From Allomuricauda sp. (GTDB lineage Bacteria > Bacteroidota > Bacteroidia > Flavobacteriales > Flavobacteriaceae), in NCBI GenBank assembly GCA_017795045.1, contig CP051244.1:1109514-1173513 (forward strand): a stretch of 64,000 nucleotides of DNA. Reading direction: 5' to 3'. The translations under genes were made by a program, and so were the position numbers. The notes under the pieces were generated by a model. It did no database searches. It was not told the DNA's origin and saw nothing but the letters and a program-made list of their open reading frames with translations. Position 1 is the first letter of the stretch. Every line of letters starts with the position of its first letter. Positions 43,497-53,192 of the stretch are shown here, piece by piece.

Positions 43497-44492
43497 ATGA
43501 ATAAAACAACAGCAGCGATCACAGCTGTGGGAGGATATGTTCCCGATTTCGTGCTATCCAACAAAGTGTTGGAAACCATGGTAGATACCAATGATGAATG
43601 GATAACCACAAGGACCGGAATCAAAGAACGGAGAATATTAAAGGAAGAGAACGCCGGAACTTCGTACATGGCCATAAGGGCCGCCCAAGACCTTATTAAA
43701 AAAGGAAATGTGGACCCTTCGGAGATTGATTTTGTATTGGTGGCCACGGCCACTCCCGATCTTCCCGTTGCGTCGACCGCAGCATATGTGGCTTCGGAAA
43801 TAGGGGCCGTAAATGCTTTCGCATATGACTTACAGGCTGCATGCTCCAGTTTTTTGTATGGAATGTCAACCGCAGCCAGTTATATTGAATCGGGAAAATA
43901 CAAGAAAGTTTTGGTGATCGGGGCCGATAAGATGTCCTCGATCATTGATTATACAGATCGTACTACCTGCATTATCTTTGGTGATGGTGCCGGGGCTGTA
44001 CTCTTTGAACCCAATGAGGAAGGGCTTGGGGTACAGGACGAGTATTTGAGATCGGATGGAATTGGACGCCAGTTCTTGAAAATTGATGCAGGAGGCTCTA
44101 TCTTGCCTGCGTCCGAAGAAACGGTGAAGAACAAACAACATTATGTATACCAAGATGGGAAATCCGTTTTTAAATTTGCGGTTTCCAACATGGCCGAGGT
44201 GTCCGCGCTGATCATGGAGCGGAACAATCTTACCCATGAGGACGTACAGTGGTTGGTGCCCCATCAGGCCAATAAACGTATCATAGATGCCACGGCCAAT
44301 AGAATGGGAGTGGATTCCGAAAAGGTGATGATCAATATCCACCGCTACGGAAACACAACATCTGCCACCTTGCCATTGTTGTTGTTCGATTATGAAAAAC
44401 AATTGAAAAAAGGAGACAATTTAATTTTTGCCGCCTTTGGGGGAGGCTTCACATGGGGTTCCATTTACTTAAAATGGGCCTATAATTCTTAA
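43497..44492 (+). CDS. fabH: 3-oxoacyl-ACP synthase III
   Basis: FabH of 331 residues, which condenses acetyl-CoA (or a branched acyl-CoA) with malonyl-ACP to start fatty acid synthesis. Catalytic Cys in LQAACSSFLYGM, His in VPHQANKRI and Asn in HRYGNTTSAT are all present. The ATG at 43497 is preferred; an in-frame ATG at 43470 adds nine residues. accB follows after 27 bases, so fabH, accB and perhaps accC form one lipid-synthesis unit. Confidence 0.95.
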   Translation: MNKTTAAITAVGGYVPDFVLSNKVLETMVDTNDEWITTRTGIKERRILKEENAGTSYMAIRAAQDLIKKGNVDPSEIDFVLVATATPDLPVASTAAYVASEIGAVNAFAYDLQAACSSFLYGMSTAASYIESGKYKKVLVIGADKMSSIIDYTDRTTCIIFGDGAGAVLFEPNEEGLGVQDEYLRSDGIGRQFLKIDAGGSILPASEETVKNKQHYVYQDGKSVFKFAVSNMAEVSALIMERNNLTHEDVQWLVPHQANKRIIDATANRMGVDSEKVMINIHRYGNTTSATLPLLLFDYEKQLKKGDNLIFAAFGGGFTWGSIYLKWAYNS

Positions 44493-44519
44493 ATAGCACA
44501 ACTAACAAAATCATATTCC

Positions 44520-45011
44520 ATGGACATTAAGGAAATTCAAAGTTTAATCAAGTTTGTGGCCAAATCAGGTGCCAGCGAGGTGAAGTTGGAGATGGAAGAT
44601 ATTAAGATCACCATCCGAACCGGTAGCACAAGCTCAAGTACCCCAGAGACAACCATTGTACAGCAAATTCCCATGGCCCAAGCACCTGCCGCTCCAGTGG
44701 CTGCGGCTCCAGCCGCTCAAGAAGCCGCGGCACCTGCAACGGAATCTGCTCCTAAATCCGATGACTCCAAATACATCACCATTAAATCACCTATCATAGG
44801 AACGTTCTATAGAAAACCTTCTCCTGATAAACCTGCCTTTGTTGAGGTGGGCAGCACCATTAGCCAAGGAGATGTGCTTTGCGTGATCGAAGCCATGAAA
44901 TTGTTCAACGATATAGAATCCGAAGTTTCCGGAAAAATCGTCAAGGTATTGGTTGATGACTCCTCTCCGGTGGAATTTGATCAGCCATTGTTCTTGGTAG
45001 ATCCATCGTAG
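44520..45011 (+). CDS. accB: Acetyl-CoA carboxylase biotin carboxyl carrier protein
   Basis: AccB (BCCP) of 163 residues. An N-terminal helical segment (MDIKEIQSLIKFVAKSG) and an Ala/Pro-rich linker (about residues 55-80) lead to the biotinyl domain with the biotinylation motif EAMKLFN. It carries carboxybiotin between the AccC and AccA/AccD active sites. It follows fabH closely; an 88-base region with a long hairpin lies between it and accC. Confidence 0.96.
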   Translation: MDIKEIQSLIKFVAKSGASEVKLEMEDIKITIRTGSTSSSTPETTIVQQIPMAQAPAAPVAAAPAAQEAAAPATESAPKSDDSKYITIKSPIIGTFYRKPSPDKPAFVEVGSTISQGDVLCVIEAMKLFNDIESEVSGKIVKVLVDDSSPVEFDQPLFLVDPS

Positions 45012-45014
45012 TGA

Positions 45015-45070
45015 ATTTTAAATGCTAAATTTTAATCACCTTAACAAGGAGGATTAAAGTCATTTAAAAT
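45015..45070. repeat. Long inverted repeat between accB and accC
   Basis: ATTTTAAATG (45015-45024) and CATTTAAAAT (45061-45070) are perfectly complementary; inside them TTTAATC (45031-45037) pairs with GATTAAA (45052-45058) and CCTT with AAGG. The whole 56-base segment can fold into one hairpin but has no T-run, so it looks like an attenuator-type or mRNA-stability element rather than a simple terminator. Confidence 0.5.
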
Positions 45071-45099
45071 TTAGAATTCAGAATTTAAGATTGTGTTCT

Positions 45100-46452
45100 A
45101 TGTTTAAAAAAATATTGATTGCAAATAGGGGAGAAATTGCACTGCGGATTATCCGTACTTGCAAGGAAATGGGAATAAAGACTGTTGCCGTATATTCCAA
45201 GGCCGATGAGGAAAGTCTCCATGTACGCTTTGCGGATGAAGCCGTTTGTATTGGTCCGGCTCCCAGCCACGAGTCCTATTTAAAGATCCCCAACATCATT
45301 GCTGCGGCTGAAATCACCAATGCCGATGCCATTCACCCAGGATACGGGTTTCTTTCTGAAAATGCCAAATTCTCGAAAATATGTGCTGAGCACGATATCA
45401 AGTTCATTGGTGCTTCGGGGGAACAGATTGAAAAAATGGGGGATAAGGCTACGGCCAAGGAAACCATGAAAAAAGCAGGAGTTCCCACCGTCCCTGGATC
45501 GGATGGATTGCTCAAGGATGTGGACCATGCCAGAAAAGAGGCCAAAAAAATGGGATATCCCGTTATGATCAAGGCTACTGCCGGTGGTGGAGGAAAGGGA
45601 ATGCGCGCCATTTGGTCCGAGGACGAAATGGAAAGGAATTTTGAAAGCGCCGTGAAAGAAGCCACAGCAGCTTTTGGCAATGGCGGAATGTACATGGAAA
45701 AGCTTATCGAGGAGCCACGCCATATCGAAATTCAAGTTGTAGGCGATCAATATGGAAAGGCATGTCACCTTTCCGAAAGGGATTGCTCCGTGCAGCGAAG
45801 ACACCAAAAATTGACAGAGGAGACGCCGTCACCCTTTATGACGGACAAGCTTCGCGAAGATATGGGAAAAGCAGCCGTTAAAGCAGCTGAGTACATAAAA
45901 TACGAAGGCGCGGGAACCGTAGAGTTTTTGGTGGACAAGCACCGCAACTTCTACTTCATGGAGATGAACACCCGTATCCAAGTGGAGCACCCCATCACGG
46001 AACAGGTGGTGGATTATGATTTGATCCGTGAGCAGATTTTGGTTGCAGGAGGTGTGCCTATTTCTGGGAAGAACTATTACCCAAAATTGCATTCTATTGA
46101 GTGTAGGATCAATGCGGAAGACCCGTACAATGAGTTTAGGCCTTCTCCTGGAAAAATTACGACCCTTCATACGCCCGGAGGGCATGGAGTCCGTTTAGAC
46201 ACCCATGTGTACAGCGGGTACATGATTCCGCCGAATTATGATTCCATGATCGCCAAATTGATTACCACTGCCCAGACTAGGGAAGAGGCCATCAACAAAA
46301 TGCGTAGGGCTTTGGATGAGTTTGTGATCGAAGGTGTGAAAACCACGATTCCGTTCCACAGACAATTGATGGACCACCCAGATTATTTGGCCGGGAATTA
46401 TACCACCAAATTCATGGAAGGTTTCAAGATGGATTCCAAATATCAAGACTAA
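45100..46452 (+). CDS. accC: Acetyl-CoA carboxylase biotin carboxylase subunit
   Basis: AccC of 450 residues, the ATP-grasp enzyme that carboxylates biotin on AccB. The N-terminal [20 protein letters not shown], the ATP loop [25 protein letters not shown]-type catalytic region ([14 protein letters not shown]) and [15 protein letters not shown] are intact. The ATG at 45100 is used rather than a TTG nine bases upstream. A clear terminator follows. Confidence 0.97.
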   Translation: MFKKILIANRGEIALRIIRTCKEMGIKTVAVYSKADEESLHVRFADEAVCIGPAPSHESYLKIPNIIAAAEITNADAIHPGYGFLSENAKFSKICAEHDIKFIGASGEQIEKMGDKATAKETMKKAGVPTVPGSDGLLKDVDHARKEAKKMGYPVMIKATAGGGGKGMRAIWSEDEMERNFESAVKEATAAFGNGGMYMEKLIEEPRHIEIQVVGDQYGKACHLSERDCSVQRRHQKLTEETPSPFMTDKLREDMGKAAVKAAEYIKYEGAGTVEFLVDKHRNFYFMEMNTRIQVEHPITEQVVDYDLIREQILVAGGVPISGKNYYPKLHSIECRINAEDPYNEFRPSPGKITTLHTPGGHGVRLDTHVYSGYMIPPNYDSMIAKLITTAQTREEAINKMRRALDEFVIEGVKTTIPFHRQLMDHPDYLAGNYTTKFMEGFKMDSKYQD

Positions 46453-46458
46453 ATATAG

Positions 46459-46481
46459 CCCCGATTTTTATCGGGGTTTTT
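46459..46481 (+). terminator. Terminator after accC
   Basis: CCCCGAT-TTTT-ATCGGGG forms a perfect seven-bp GC-rich stem followed by TTTTT, starting six bases after the accC stop. It separates accC from the FAD-dependent oxidase gene only a few bases downstream. Confidence 0.85.
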
Positions 46482-46486
46482 GTTTT

Positions 46487-47602
46487 ATGGAGCTAAGCTA
46501 TTGGGAATATAAGATCTGGTTGTCCCATGTGGATTTCACCGTAATTGGTAGTGGCATCGTAGGGCTTAACTGTGCACTCCGATTAAGGGAGAAACATCCC
46601 AAAAGTAAGATTCTGGTTCTGGAAAGAGGCAGTCTCCCCCAAGGAGCCAGCACCAAGAATGCCGGCTTTGCCTGTTTCGGGAGTATTTCAGAAGTGCTAT
46701 CGGATGTAAAGACGCATACTGAGGAAGAAGTGGTACAGCTGGTGCAAAAGCGATATAAGGGCATCCAGGTACTACGAAAGCTTTTGGGAAATAAAGCCAT
46801 CGGGTTTGAACAGCATGGTGGCCATGAGCTTTTTTTAGAGAATGATTCGGAACTGTTTGCGTCCTGTTCGGATAGCATAGAACATCTAAACAAACTACTT
46901 CTCCCTGTTTTTGGAGCCCAACCTTTTGTGAAAACCAAGAATAAATTTGGGTTTAAGGGCATCCATGAAACGTACATTACCCATCAATTTGAGGGTCAAT
47001 TGGACACAGGAAAAATGATGCAGGCCCTGCTTCAAAAATGCCAAGAGAACCAAATTCCCATTTTAAGTGGAGTAGAGGTCCAACGCATTGAAGACACTGG
47101 CAGCAAAGTGACCATCAATGCAGAAGGCTTTGGATTTGATTCCAAAAAGGTGTTTGTGGCGACGAATGGTTTTGCCTCAAAACTGCTACGATACGAAACT
47201 GTGAAGCCTGCTAGGGCACAGGTATTGATCACAAAGCCCATTAAAAATCTAAAGATAAAGGGAACGTTCCATTTGGATGAGGGCTACTACTACTTTAGGA
47301 ATATAGACGACCGAATTCTGTTTGGCGGCGGCCGAAACCTCGATTTTCAAACCGAAGAGACCATGGAATTTGGAGAAACCCGGATCATTCAGGATGCATT
47401 GGAAAAATTTCTCAAGAACGTAATCCTTCCCAATCAAGACTTCGAAATTGACCAAAGATGGAGCGGGATTATGGGGGTGGGCACCCAAAAAACTCCCATC
47501 GTAAAGCAAATTTCCAATTCCGTTTACTGTGGTGTGCGACTTGGCGGAATGGGTGTTGCTTTGGGCAGTTTGGTGGGAACGGAGCTTGCGGATTTGATTT
47601 AG
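46487..47602 (+). CDS. FAD-dependent oxidoreductase (DadA/glycine oxidase-like)
   Basis: Flavoprotein of 371 residues in the D-amino acid dehydrogenase/glycine oxidase superfamily. The FAD motif VIGSGIVGLNCALRLREKHP (residues 19-38), QGASTKNAGFACFGS after it, and the C-terminal WSGIMGVGTQKTPIV and GMGVALGSLVG are typical. It probably oxidises an amine or amino acid; the substrate is unknown. The start codon is only a few bases beyond the accC terminator stem, so its promoter must lie within accC or at the hairpin. Confidence 0.86.
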   Translation: MELSYWEYKIWLSHVDFTVIGSGIVGLNCALRLREKHPKSKILVLERGSLPQGASTKNAGFACFGSISEVLSDVKTHTEEEVVQLVQKRYKGIQVLRKLLGNKAIGFEQHGGHELFLENDSELFASCSDSIEHLNKLLLPVFGAQPFVKTKNKFGFKGIHETYITHQFEGQLDTGKMMQALLQKCQENQIPILSGVEVQRIEDTGSKVTINAEGFGFDSKKVFVATNGFASKLLRYETVKPARAQVLITKPIKNLKIKGTFHLDEGYYYFRNIDDRILFGGGRNLDFQTEETMEFGETRIIQDALEKFLKNVILPNQDFEIDQRWSGIMGVGTQKTPIVKQISNSVYCGVRLGGMGVALGSLVGTELADLI

Positions 47603-47603
47603 A

Positions 47604-47678
47604 AAGTTCAAGTACAAGCTCAAATACCAATGACCGCTATCATATTGGTTTCTTGAATACTTTTTTGAACTTGAACTT
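47604..47678. repeat. Imperfect long hairpin between convergent genes
   Basis: AAGTTCAAGT (47604-47613) and ACTTGAACTT (47669-47678) are perfectly complementary, with ACCAAT (47626-47631) and ATTGGT (47644-47649) pairing inside. Short TTGAACTTGAACTTGA-type tandem units surround it. It lies between the convergent oxidase and ABC ATPase genes and may terminate both; it could also be a decayed small repeat element. Confidence 0.45.
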
Positions 47679-47693
47679 GATGCTTGAGTTTGA

Positions 47694-48356
47694 TTAAATC
47701 ATCCGTCCATCCAACAAATTGATGATTCTTGAACCATAGGCTGCGTTTTTCTCTGAGTGCGTCACTTGGATAATGGTTACGCCTTCGTCATTCAACTGCT
47801 TAAAAAGTTCCATGATTTCTTCCCCTTGCTTGGAGTTGAGGTTTCCCGTGGGCTCATCGGCCAAAATCAGTTTTGGATTGGAGATGAGGGCCCGCGCTAT
47901 GCCCACCAATTGCTGTTGTCCACCGCTCAATTGGGCAGGGAAAAGGTCTTTTTTGCCCACAATATTGAATCGGTCCAGCATATCGGCCACCATGGCTTTG
48001 CGTTCGGCGCCTTTATATTTTTTATAGAGCAGGGGCATTTCCAGATTTTCCTTTACCGTGAGCTCGTCCAGCAAATGATAGGATTGGAACACAAAACCAA
48101 TGTATTCTTTGTACAGGTTGGCCCGGTGTTTTTCTTTGATGGAGTGTACAGGTTCGTCCAAAAATTGGTATTCCCCTTCATCAAACCCGTCCAGCATCCC
48201 GATAACGTTCAGCAAGGTGGATTTTCCAGAACCCGATGGCCCCATAATGGAGATGAACTCACCTTCCTGAACTTCAAGGTTGATGTCCTTTAACAAAAAA
48301 ATACGCTGGCCCCCAGAGTTGACCCATTTAAAAATGTTGTTGAGTTGTAGTAGCAT
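47694..48356 (-). CDS. ABC transporter ATP-binding protein (MacB/LolD type), operon end
   Basis: ABC ATPase of 220 residues of the MacB/LolD class. Walker A is GPSGSGKST, the signature LSGGQQQL (the usual final Arg replaced by Leu), Walker B LILADEPTG, and the switch His in QVTHSEKNA. The ATG at 48356 is used; a longer in-frame reading to 48413 runs into the permease gene. It is the last gene of the export operon and likely energises one or more of the FtsX-type permeases upstream, most obviously the adjacent one. Confidence 0.92.
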   Translation of the reverse strand: MLLQLNNIFKWVNSGGQRIFLLKDINLEVQEGEFISIMGPSGSGKSTLLNVIGMLDGFDEGEYQFLDEPVHSIKEKHRANLYKEYIGFVFQSYHLLDELTVKENLEMPLLYKKYKGAERKAMVADMLDRFNIVGKKDLFPAQLSGGQQQLVGIARALISNPKLILADEPTGNLNSKQGEEIMELFKQLNDEGVTIIQVTHSEKNAAYGSRIINLLDGRMI

Positions 48357-48369
48357 GATTTGTATGTAT

Positions 48370-50787
48370 TTATTCTTCCCGAAGGGTTTCAACAGGGTTG
48401 GCCGAAGCCGCACGGATACTTTGGAAACTCACGGTAAGCAATGTAAGGAAAAGGGTTAAAAATCCGGTCAGTGCAAAAATCCACCAATTTATGGTTGTCT
48501 TGTAGGCAAAGCCTTCGAGCCATCGGTTCATGGCAAACCAGGAAATGGGGACGGCAAAGATGAAGGCAAGTCCGATCCATTTTACAAAGTCTTGGTTCAA
48601 CAATGAAAGAATCTGTCCCATGGTGGCGCCGTTTACCTTTCGTATGCCAATTTCTTTTCTCCGTTGTAGTATGGTATAGGAAGTAAGCCCGAACAATCCC
48701 ATCAGGGCAATGAGTATAGCAAGAAAGGTAAAGAACCCGAATGCTTCACCAAATTTTTTGTCATCGTTGTATTGGGCTTCAAAATTTTTATCCAAAAAGG
48801 TATAGCCAAAGGTACTCTCGGGGAAGACAGACTTCCATTTGCTTTGCAAAGATGCCATGGCGGACTCCAATTGGGCAGAGCTTAGGGCAGCATCATCCAA
48901 TTTTACCAAAAGGGCACTGGTCGCTGTGCCTGGTCGTACCAGCAGTGGTTGAATAGCGGTTTTTAGCCCAAAGTGATGGTAGTTTTCCATTACCCCAACA
49001 ATCTTCCAGGCCTGCCCCCAATATTTGACCTCTTTTTCCAAAGCCTCCGTAGCATTGGAGAACCCCATTTTTTTTGCAAACTGTTCATTGACCACAATGT
49101 CATTCCCATATCCATTGGCGTTGGCATGGAATACATCACCGGCCAAAAAGGATATGCCCATGACCTTGAAAAAATCGGGTTGTACCTGGTACTGATAATA
49201 TACGGTCTGTTCCTCAAAAGAACCATCCGGTTTGGTAATTCCCATAAAAGAAGATAGGTTATCATATCCACCTCCGGGATAGGTTTCCGCAGTTGAAACC
49301 GCATTTACAAAGCTTAGGTTGGCCAGCTCTTCTTTTAATACCTGAAAGTCCTTGACCTTGAGGGAATCTGAAGATTGGTCCAATATTTGACCTTTAAGGG
49401 CTACCACACCATTGAGTTGTGCCCCGATGGGCTGATTTTTTAGGAATCGAATTTGTTTTCCCACAACCAAGGTTCCTATCAAAAGCACAATGGTTGCCAA
49501 AAACTGAACGGTTATCAATCCTTTTCGAAGCAACAAGCCTTGGGAGGAACCCTGAATTTTTCCTTTCAATGTTTTCGCTGGACGGTAGCCACTCAGGATA
49601 AAAGCAGGATAGATGTTCGATATGATGGTTCCCAATAGGATAAAGACAAAAAAAGGCCAAAGGGAATATAGATTGGGCAAGGCCACCATCAATTCTTGAC
49701 CCATATAGCTGTTGAACCAAGGCAATGCCAAGGCCACAAGGCTAAGCGCCAGTATCAAGGCAAACCCATTGATGAGGATAGATTCCGAAAAGATTTGCCA
49801 GACCAAATGGAGTCGTTGTGCCCCTGCCACTTTTCGGATTCCAATTTCCTTGGCCCTTTCCAAGGATTTGGCCGTGGCGAGATTTATATAGTTCAACCAA
49901 GAGAGCAATAATACGATCAGGGCAATGGCCGATAGAAAATTGACCCGATTTGCGCTTCCATTGGCTTCGGCCTCATACGGTTTATTGGAGTATAAATGAA
50001 TACGTTCCAAGGCTTCAATGTTATGTCTTTCATCATCTTGGCCATCGGCATTGTTTTCTTGGATTTTTTTCCTGAGTGCAGCAATGTTGGAATTTTCAGC
50101 AACTTTCAAATAGGTGAAGAAATTGTTTTGGCCCCAATTCAATTCTTGTTGCCCTTGGAACATCTCCCAGGTCCATAGGGTATCAAATGAAATGAGAAAG
50201 CTGTTTTTCATGTGGGTGTTACGGGGAATATCTTTCATGACCCCTGTAACGGTCATCACGGCTTCGTTTCCCCAAAAGGTGGATACCGTTTTTCCCAGAG
50301 GGTTTTCATCACCGAACAGCTTATGCGCGAGTGATTCATTCAATATAATGGAATAGGGTTCCTCCAAAGCGGTGTTTTTGTCTCCCTTGATCAAGGGATA
50401 GGGAAAAATGTCAAAATAGGATGGGTCTGCCAAAGAACCTATATTCTCACCCAATACGGTACCCTTGTTGACCAAAGTAACATCACCCATATGATATAAG
50501 CGAACCTGTTCAAGCACCTCAGGAAATTCTTGCTTAATTGTTGGGCCGGATAAATTATAGACCTGGGCATCCCCAGGGGCAAAAGCATCTCCCTCCATAT
50601 AATCCATATACACACGATACACATGCTCCGAACCGCTGAACGTATCGTAGCTGCGTTCATAGTTTACATATAGCATGATCAGCACAAAGGAAGCTATGCC
50701 CACCGTTAGCCCTAAGATGTTGATAAAGGAATAGAGCCTGTTTTTTAGGAGATATCGTGTGGCTATTTTTAGAAATATGGGATTCAT
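48370..50787 (-). CDS. FtsX/MacB-type ABC permease, copy 5 of the array
   Basis: Permease of 805 residues with a double-FtsX layout: one N-terminal helix, a periplasmic MacB-type domain, three helices, then a second helix-periplasmic domain-three helices set. The coupling motif KEIGIRKV occurs twice (RAKEIGIRKVAGAQ and RRKEIGIRKVNGAT). It is the most divergent array member: it starts MNPIFLKIATRYLLKNRL and ends NPVETLREE, where the others start M(F/L)K and end KSLR(T/M)E. It lies 13 bases before the ATPase gene and may form a pair with it. Confidence 0.9.
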   Translation of the reverse strand: MNPIFLKIATRYLLKNRLYSFINILGLTVGIASFVLIMLYVNYERSYDTFSGSEHVYRVYMDYMEGDAFAPGDAQVYNLSGPTIKQEFPEVLEQVRLYHMGDVTLVNKGTVLGENIGSLADPSYFDIFPYPLIKGDKNTALEEPYSIILNESLAHKLFGDENPLGKTVSTFWGNEAVMTVTGVMKDIPRNTHMKNSFLISFDTLWTWEMFQGQQELNWGQNNFFTYLKVAENSNIAALRKKIQENNADGQDDERHNIEALERIHLYSNKPYEAEANGSANRVNFLSAIALIVLLLSWLNYINLATAKSLERAKEIGIRKVAGAQRLHLVWQIFSESILINGFALILALSLVALALPWFNSYMGQELMVALPNLYSLWPFFVFILLGTIISNIYPAFILSGYRPAKTLKGKIQGSSQGLLLRKGLITVQFLATIVLLIGTLVVGKQIRFLKNQPIGAQLNGVVALKGQILDQSSDSLKVKDFQVLKEELANLSFVNAVSTAETYPGGGYDNLSSFMGITKPDGSFEEQTVYYQYQVQPDFFKVMGISFLAGDVFHANANGYGNDIVVNEQFAKKMGFSNATEALEKEVKYWGQAWKIVGVMENYHHFGLKTAIQPLLVRPGTATSALLVKLDDAALSSAQLESAMASLQSKWKSVFPESTFGYTFLDKNFEAQYNDDKKFGEAFGFFTFLAILIALMGLFGLTSYTILQRRKEIGIRKVNGATMGQILSLLNQDFVKWIGLAFIFAVPISWFAMNRWLEGFAYKTTINWWIFALTGFLTLFLTLLTVSFQSIRAASANPVETLREE

Positions 50788-50805
50788 AGACTTTCTTGTT
50801 AAGGG

Positions 50806-53166
50806 TTATTCCATTCGTAAACTTTTTATGGGATTGGCCATGGCAGCCCGTAAGGTCAATAGGCAGACTGTGGCCATGGCTACGCATAGAACCATCAATC
50901 CGGCAAAGGCGAATATCCACCAGCCAATAGTGATATGGAAGGCAAAGCCCTGTATCCATTTATGGGCAAAATACCATGATATGGGGGCTGCAATCAAAAA
51001 AGAAAGGGAAACAATCTTTAAAAAATCGATGGACAGAAAACCCAATAGGGTAGGAATGTTCGCTCCCAAAACTTTTCGAATTGCGATTTCCTTGGTATGC
51101 TGATTTATGGTAAACACTACCAGTCCAAACAACCCCAAACAAGAGATAGCTATGGCAATAAGGGCAAAAATGCTGCTTAGATTTTGGATTTTCATCTCAT
51201 TTTGATATCGTTCCTCCAAAGTGTTATCCAAGAAATGATAGGAAAAAGGTAAATCGCTGAATTTTTTATGGACAGTTTCTAAATGGGCAATGGCCTGACT
51301 GGTTTTTTCAACATTGGTTTTGGCATAGAACAGATAAGACTCCTTTGGTCTGCAGCGAATGATCAAAGGTTTAATGGCAGTATGCAGGGAGGTGAAGTGA
51401 AAGTCTTTGACCACTCCCACAATTTGTCCGCCTTCATCACCCCAAAAACTGAGTTTTTTGCCAATGGGATTTTCCATTCCCATGGCCTTGACCGCTTCTT
51501 CGTTCACAATATAATTCAAGGTGTCGGCGGCCATTTCCGGAGAAAAAAACCGTCCTTTATCGAGCTGAATATCAAGCATTTCCAACAGACCAAAATCCAC
51601 ATTGAGAATGGTAAACCACAATTTTTCATCCTTTTGGGTTTGCCCTTCCCAAATAGGATCGGATGAGCCTCCTTCCATATGGACAAAATCTCCACTGGCC
51701 CTGCTTATGGCTTTAAAGTCGGAAAACTGCTGTAGCTCCTCCACTATGGTCCCTGCATGTTTGTAGGTCCCCATATCCATTGGTGCATAGATGATGTTTT
51801 CACGGTCTAACCCTAGATTTTTGTTGTGGATGTATTGCATTTGGAAGTAGACAATCATAGTCCCGGCAACCATGACAATGGAGACACAAAACTGAAAAGC
51901 CACTAGTCCCGCCCTTATTTTTTTCTGACCCAAATCTTCTTTCAAAACACCTTTGAGCGCCGCTACCGCTTTAAAGTGGGATAAAAAGTATGCGGGATAT
52001 ATGCCAGATAAAAGAACAGTGATGAGAATGATACATAGGAGCGCTATGTAAACAAAAGGTTCATTGAGGATATGGGAAAGCGCTTTGGATGTAATGGAAT
52101 TAAATACAGGAATTGACAATTGGGCGAGGACCAATGCCAATAGAGAGGAAATAGTAACAAGTATCCATGATTCCATGAAAAATTGGAACATCAAAGAAGT
52201 TTTTCCCGCGCCGATGACTTTTTTTATTCCTACCTCTTTGGTGCGCCGTACAGCGCGGGCAGTGGCCAGGTTAATAAAATTAAAACAAGCAATCACCAAG
52301 GTGACAATGGCTATGATGAGGAACAAGTATATGTTGTCTATGCGTCCCCCCGCTACTTTTCCATTTTCAAATTTTCCGTATAGATAGCGGTCCTGTAAGG
52401 GTTGGAGAAAAAGTGTGAACCAATCGGAGTTACCCCAATTTTTTGGGGTTTCCTTGATTTTTTCATTGATTTGGCCCAAGGTAAGGTTGTCATCATATAA
52501 GGCATAGGTCTTTGTCCATCCGTTACCCCAACTGGTGTTGTTCATGGGCAAGAAATTGTCCAAGGGCACCACGGCATCAAACTGTAAGGTGGATTTTCGT
52601 GGAATCTTTTGGAACACTCCTGTTACTAAATATTCCTGTGCATTTTCATCCAACGTAATGGATATGGATTTTCCCACGGGATTTGCTTTGCCAAAGTAGG
52701 ATGAGGCCAGTTCTTGTGAAATCACCACACTTTTTGGGTTTTCCAAACAACTTTGGGAAGCGCCATTGTCAAGCGGAAAGGAAAACAAAGTGAAAAAGTT
52801 TGGATCCGCTCCCATGACTCTAACGTCCATAAGGTTTTCGGCAGTTCCAAAAGCGGAAGACCTTGGTCCGGCCGTGCGGGTCAGGGCCTTAATTTCAGGA
52901 ATGTGTTCCAATAATGCTTCTCCAACGGGGTATCCAATACCATCCCATGTATCAATATCACCATTTTGTGCTGCTACATTGGCCATTACTTGGGAAAGCT
53001 GACCACCCCCTTCATGGAAATTGTCCCATCCAATTTCATCTTTTATAAAAAGAGAAATCATGAGGCAGCACCAAATACCCAAGGTCAATCCAATACTATT
53101 GATCACAGTATACCCCTTGTTCTTTAAAAGGTTTCGGAATGATATTTTTAGATGATGCTTAAACAT
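50806..53166 (-). CDS. FtsX/MacB-type ABC permease, copy 4 of the array
   Basis: Permease of 786 residues with the same eight-helix double-FtsX plan. It starts MFKHHLKISFRNLLKNKGY and ends ANPIKSLRME. The first coupling segment reads RTKEVGIKKVIGAG and the second HTKEIAIRKVLGAN. Its first periplasmic domain is distinctive (Gly/Gln-rich start GGGQLSQVMANVAAQNGD), which fits different partners or substrates among the copies. The gap to the next gene downstream is 18 bases. Confidence 0.9.
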   Translation of the reverse strand: MFKHHLKISFRNLLKNKGYTVINSIGLTLGIWCCLMISLFIKDEIGWDNFHEGGGQLSQVMANVAAQNGDIDTWDGIGYPVGEALLEHIPEIKALTRTAGPRSSAFGTAENLMDVRVMGADPNFFTLFSFPLDNGASQSCLENPKSVVISQELASSYFGKANPVGKSISITLDENAQEYLVTGVFQKIPRKSTLQFDAVVPLDNFLPMNNTSWGNGWTKTYALYDDNLTLGQINEKIKETPKNWGNSDWFTLFLQPLQDRYLYGKFENGKVAGGRIDNIYLFLIIAIVTLVIACFNFINLATARAVRRTKEVGIKKVIGAGKTSLMFQFFMESWILVTISSLLALVLAQLSIPVFNSITSKALSHILNEPFVYIALLCIILITVLLSGIYPAYFLSHFKAVAALKGVLKEDLGQKKIRAGLVAFQFCVSIVMVAGTMIVYFQMQYIHNKNLGLDRENIIYAPMDMGTYKHAGTIVEELQQFSDFKAISRASGDFVHMEGGSSDPIWEGQTQKDEKLWFTILNVDFGLLEMLDIQLDKGRFFSPEMAADTLNYIVNEEAVKAMGMENPIGKKLSFWGDEGGQIVGVVKDFHFTSLHTAIKPLIIRCRPKESYLFYAKTNVEKTSQAIAHLETVHKKFSDLPFSYHFLDNTLEERYQNEMKIQNLSSIFALIAIAISCLGLFGLVVFTINQHTKEIAIRKVLGANIPTLLGFLSIDFLKIVSLSFLIAAPISWYFAHKWIQGFAFHITIGWWIFAFAGLMVLCVAMATVCLLTLRAAMANPIKSLRME

Positions 53167-53192
53167 GGGATATTATTTCCAATTCAAATGTC

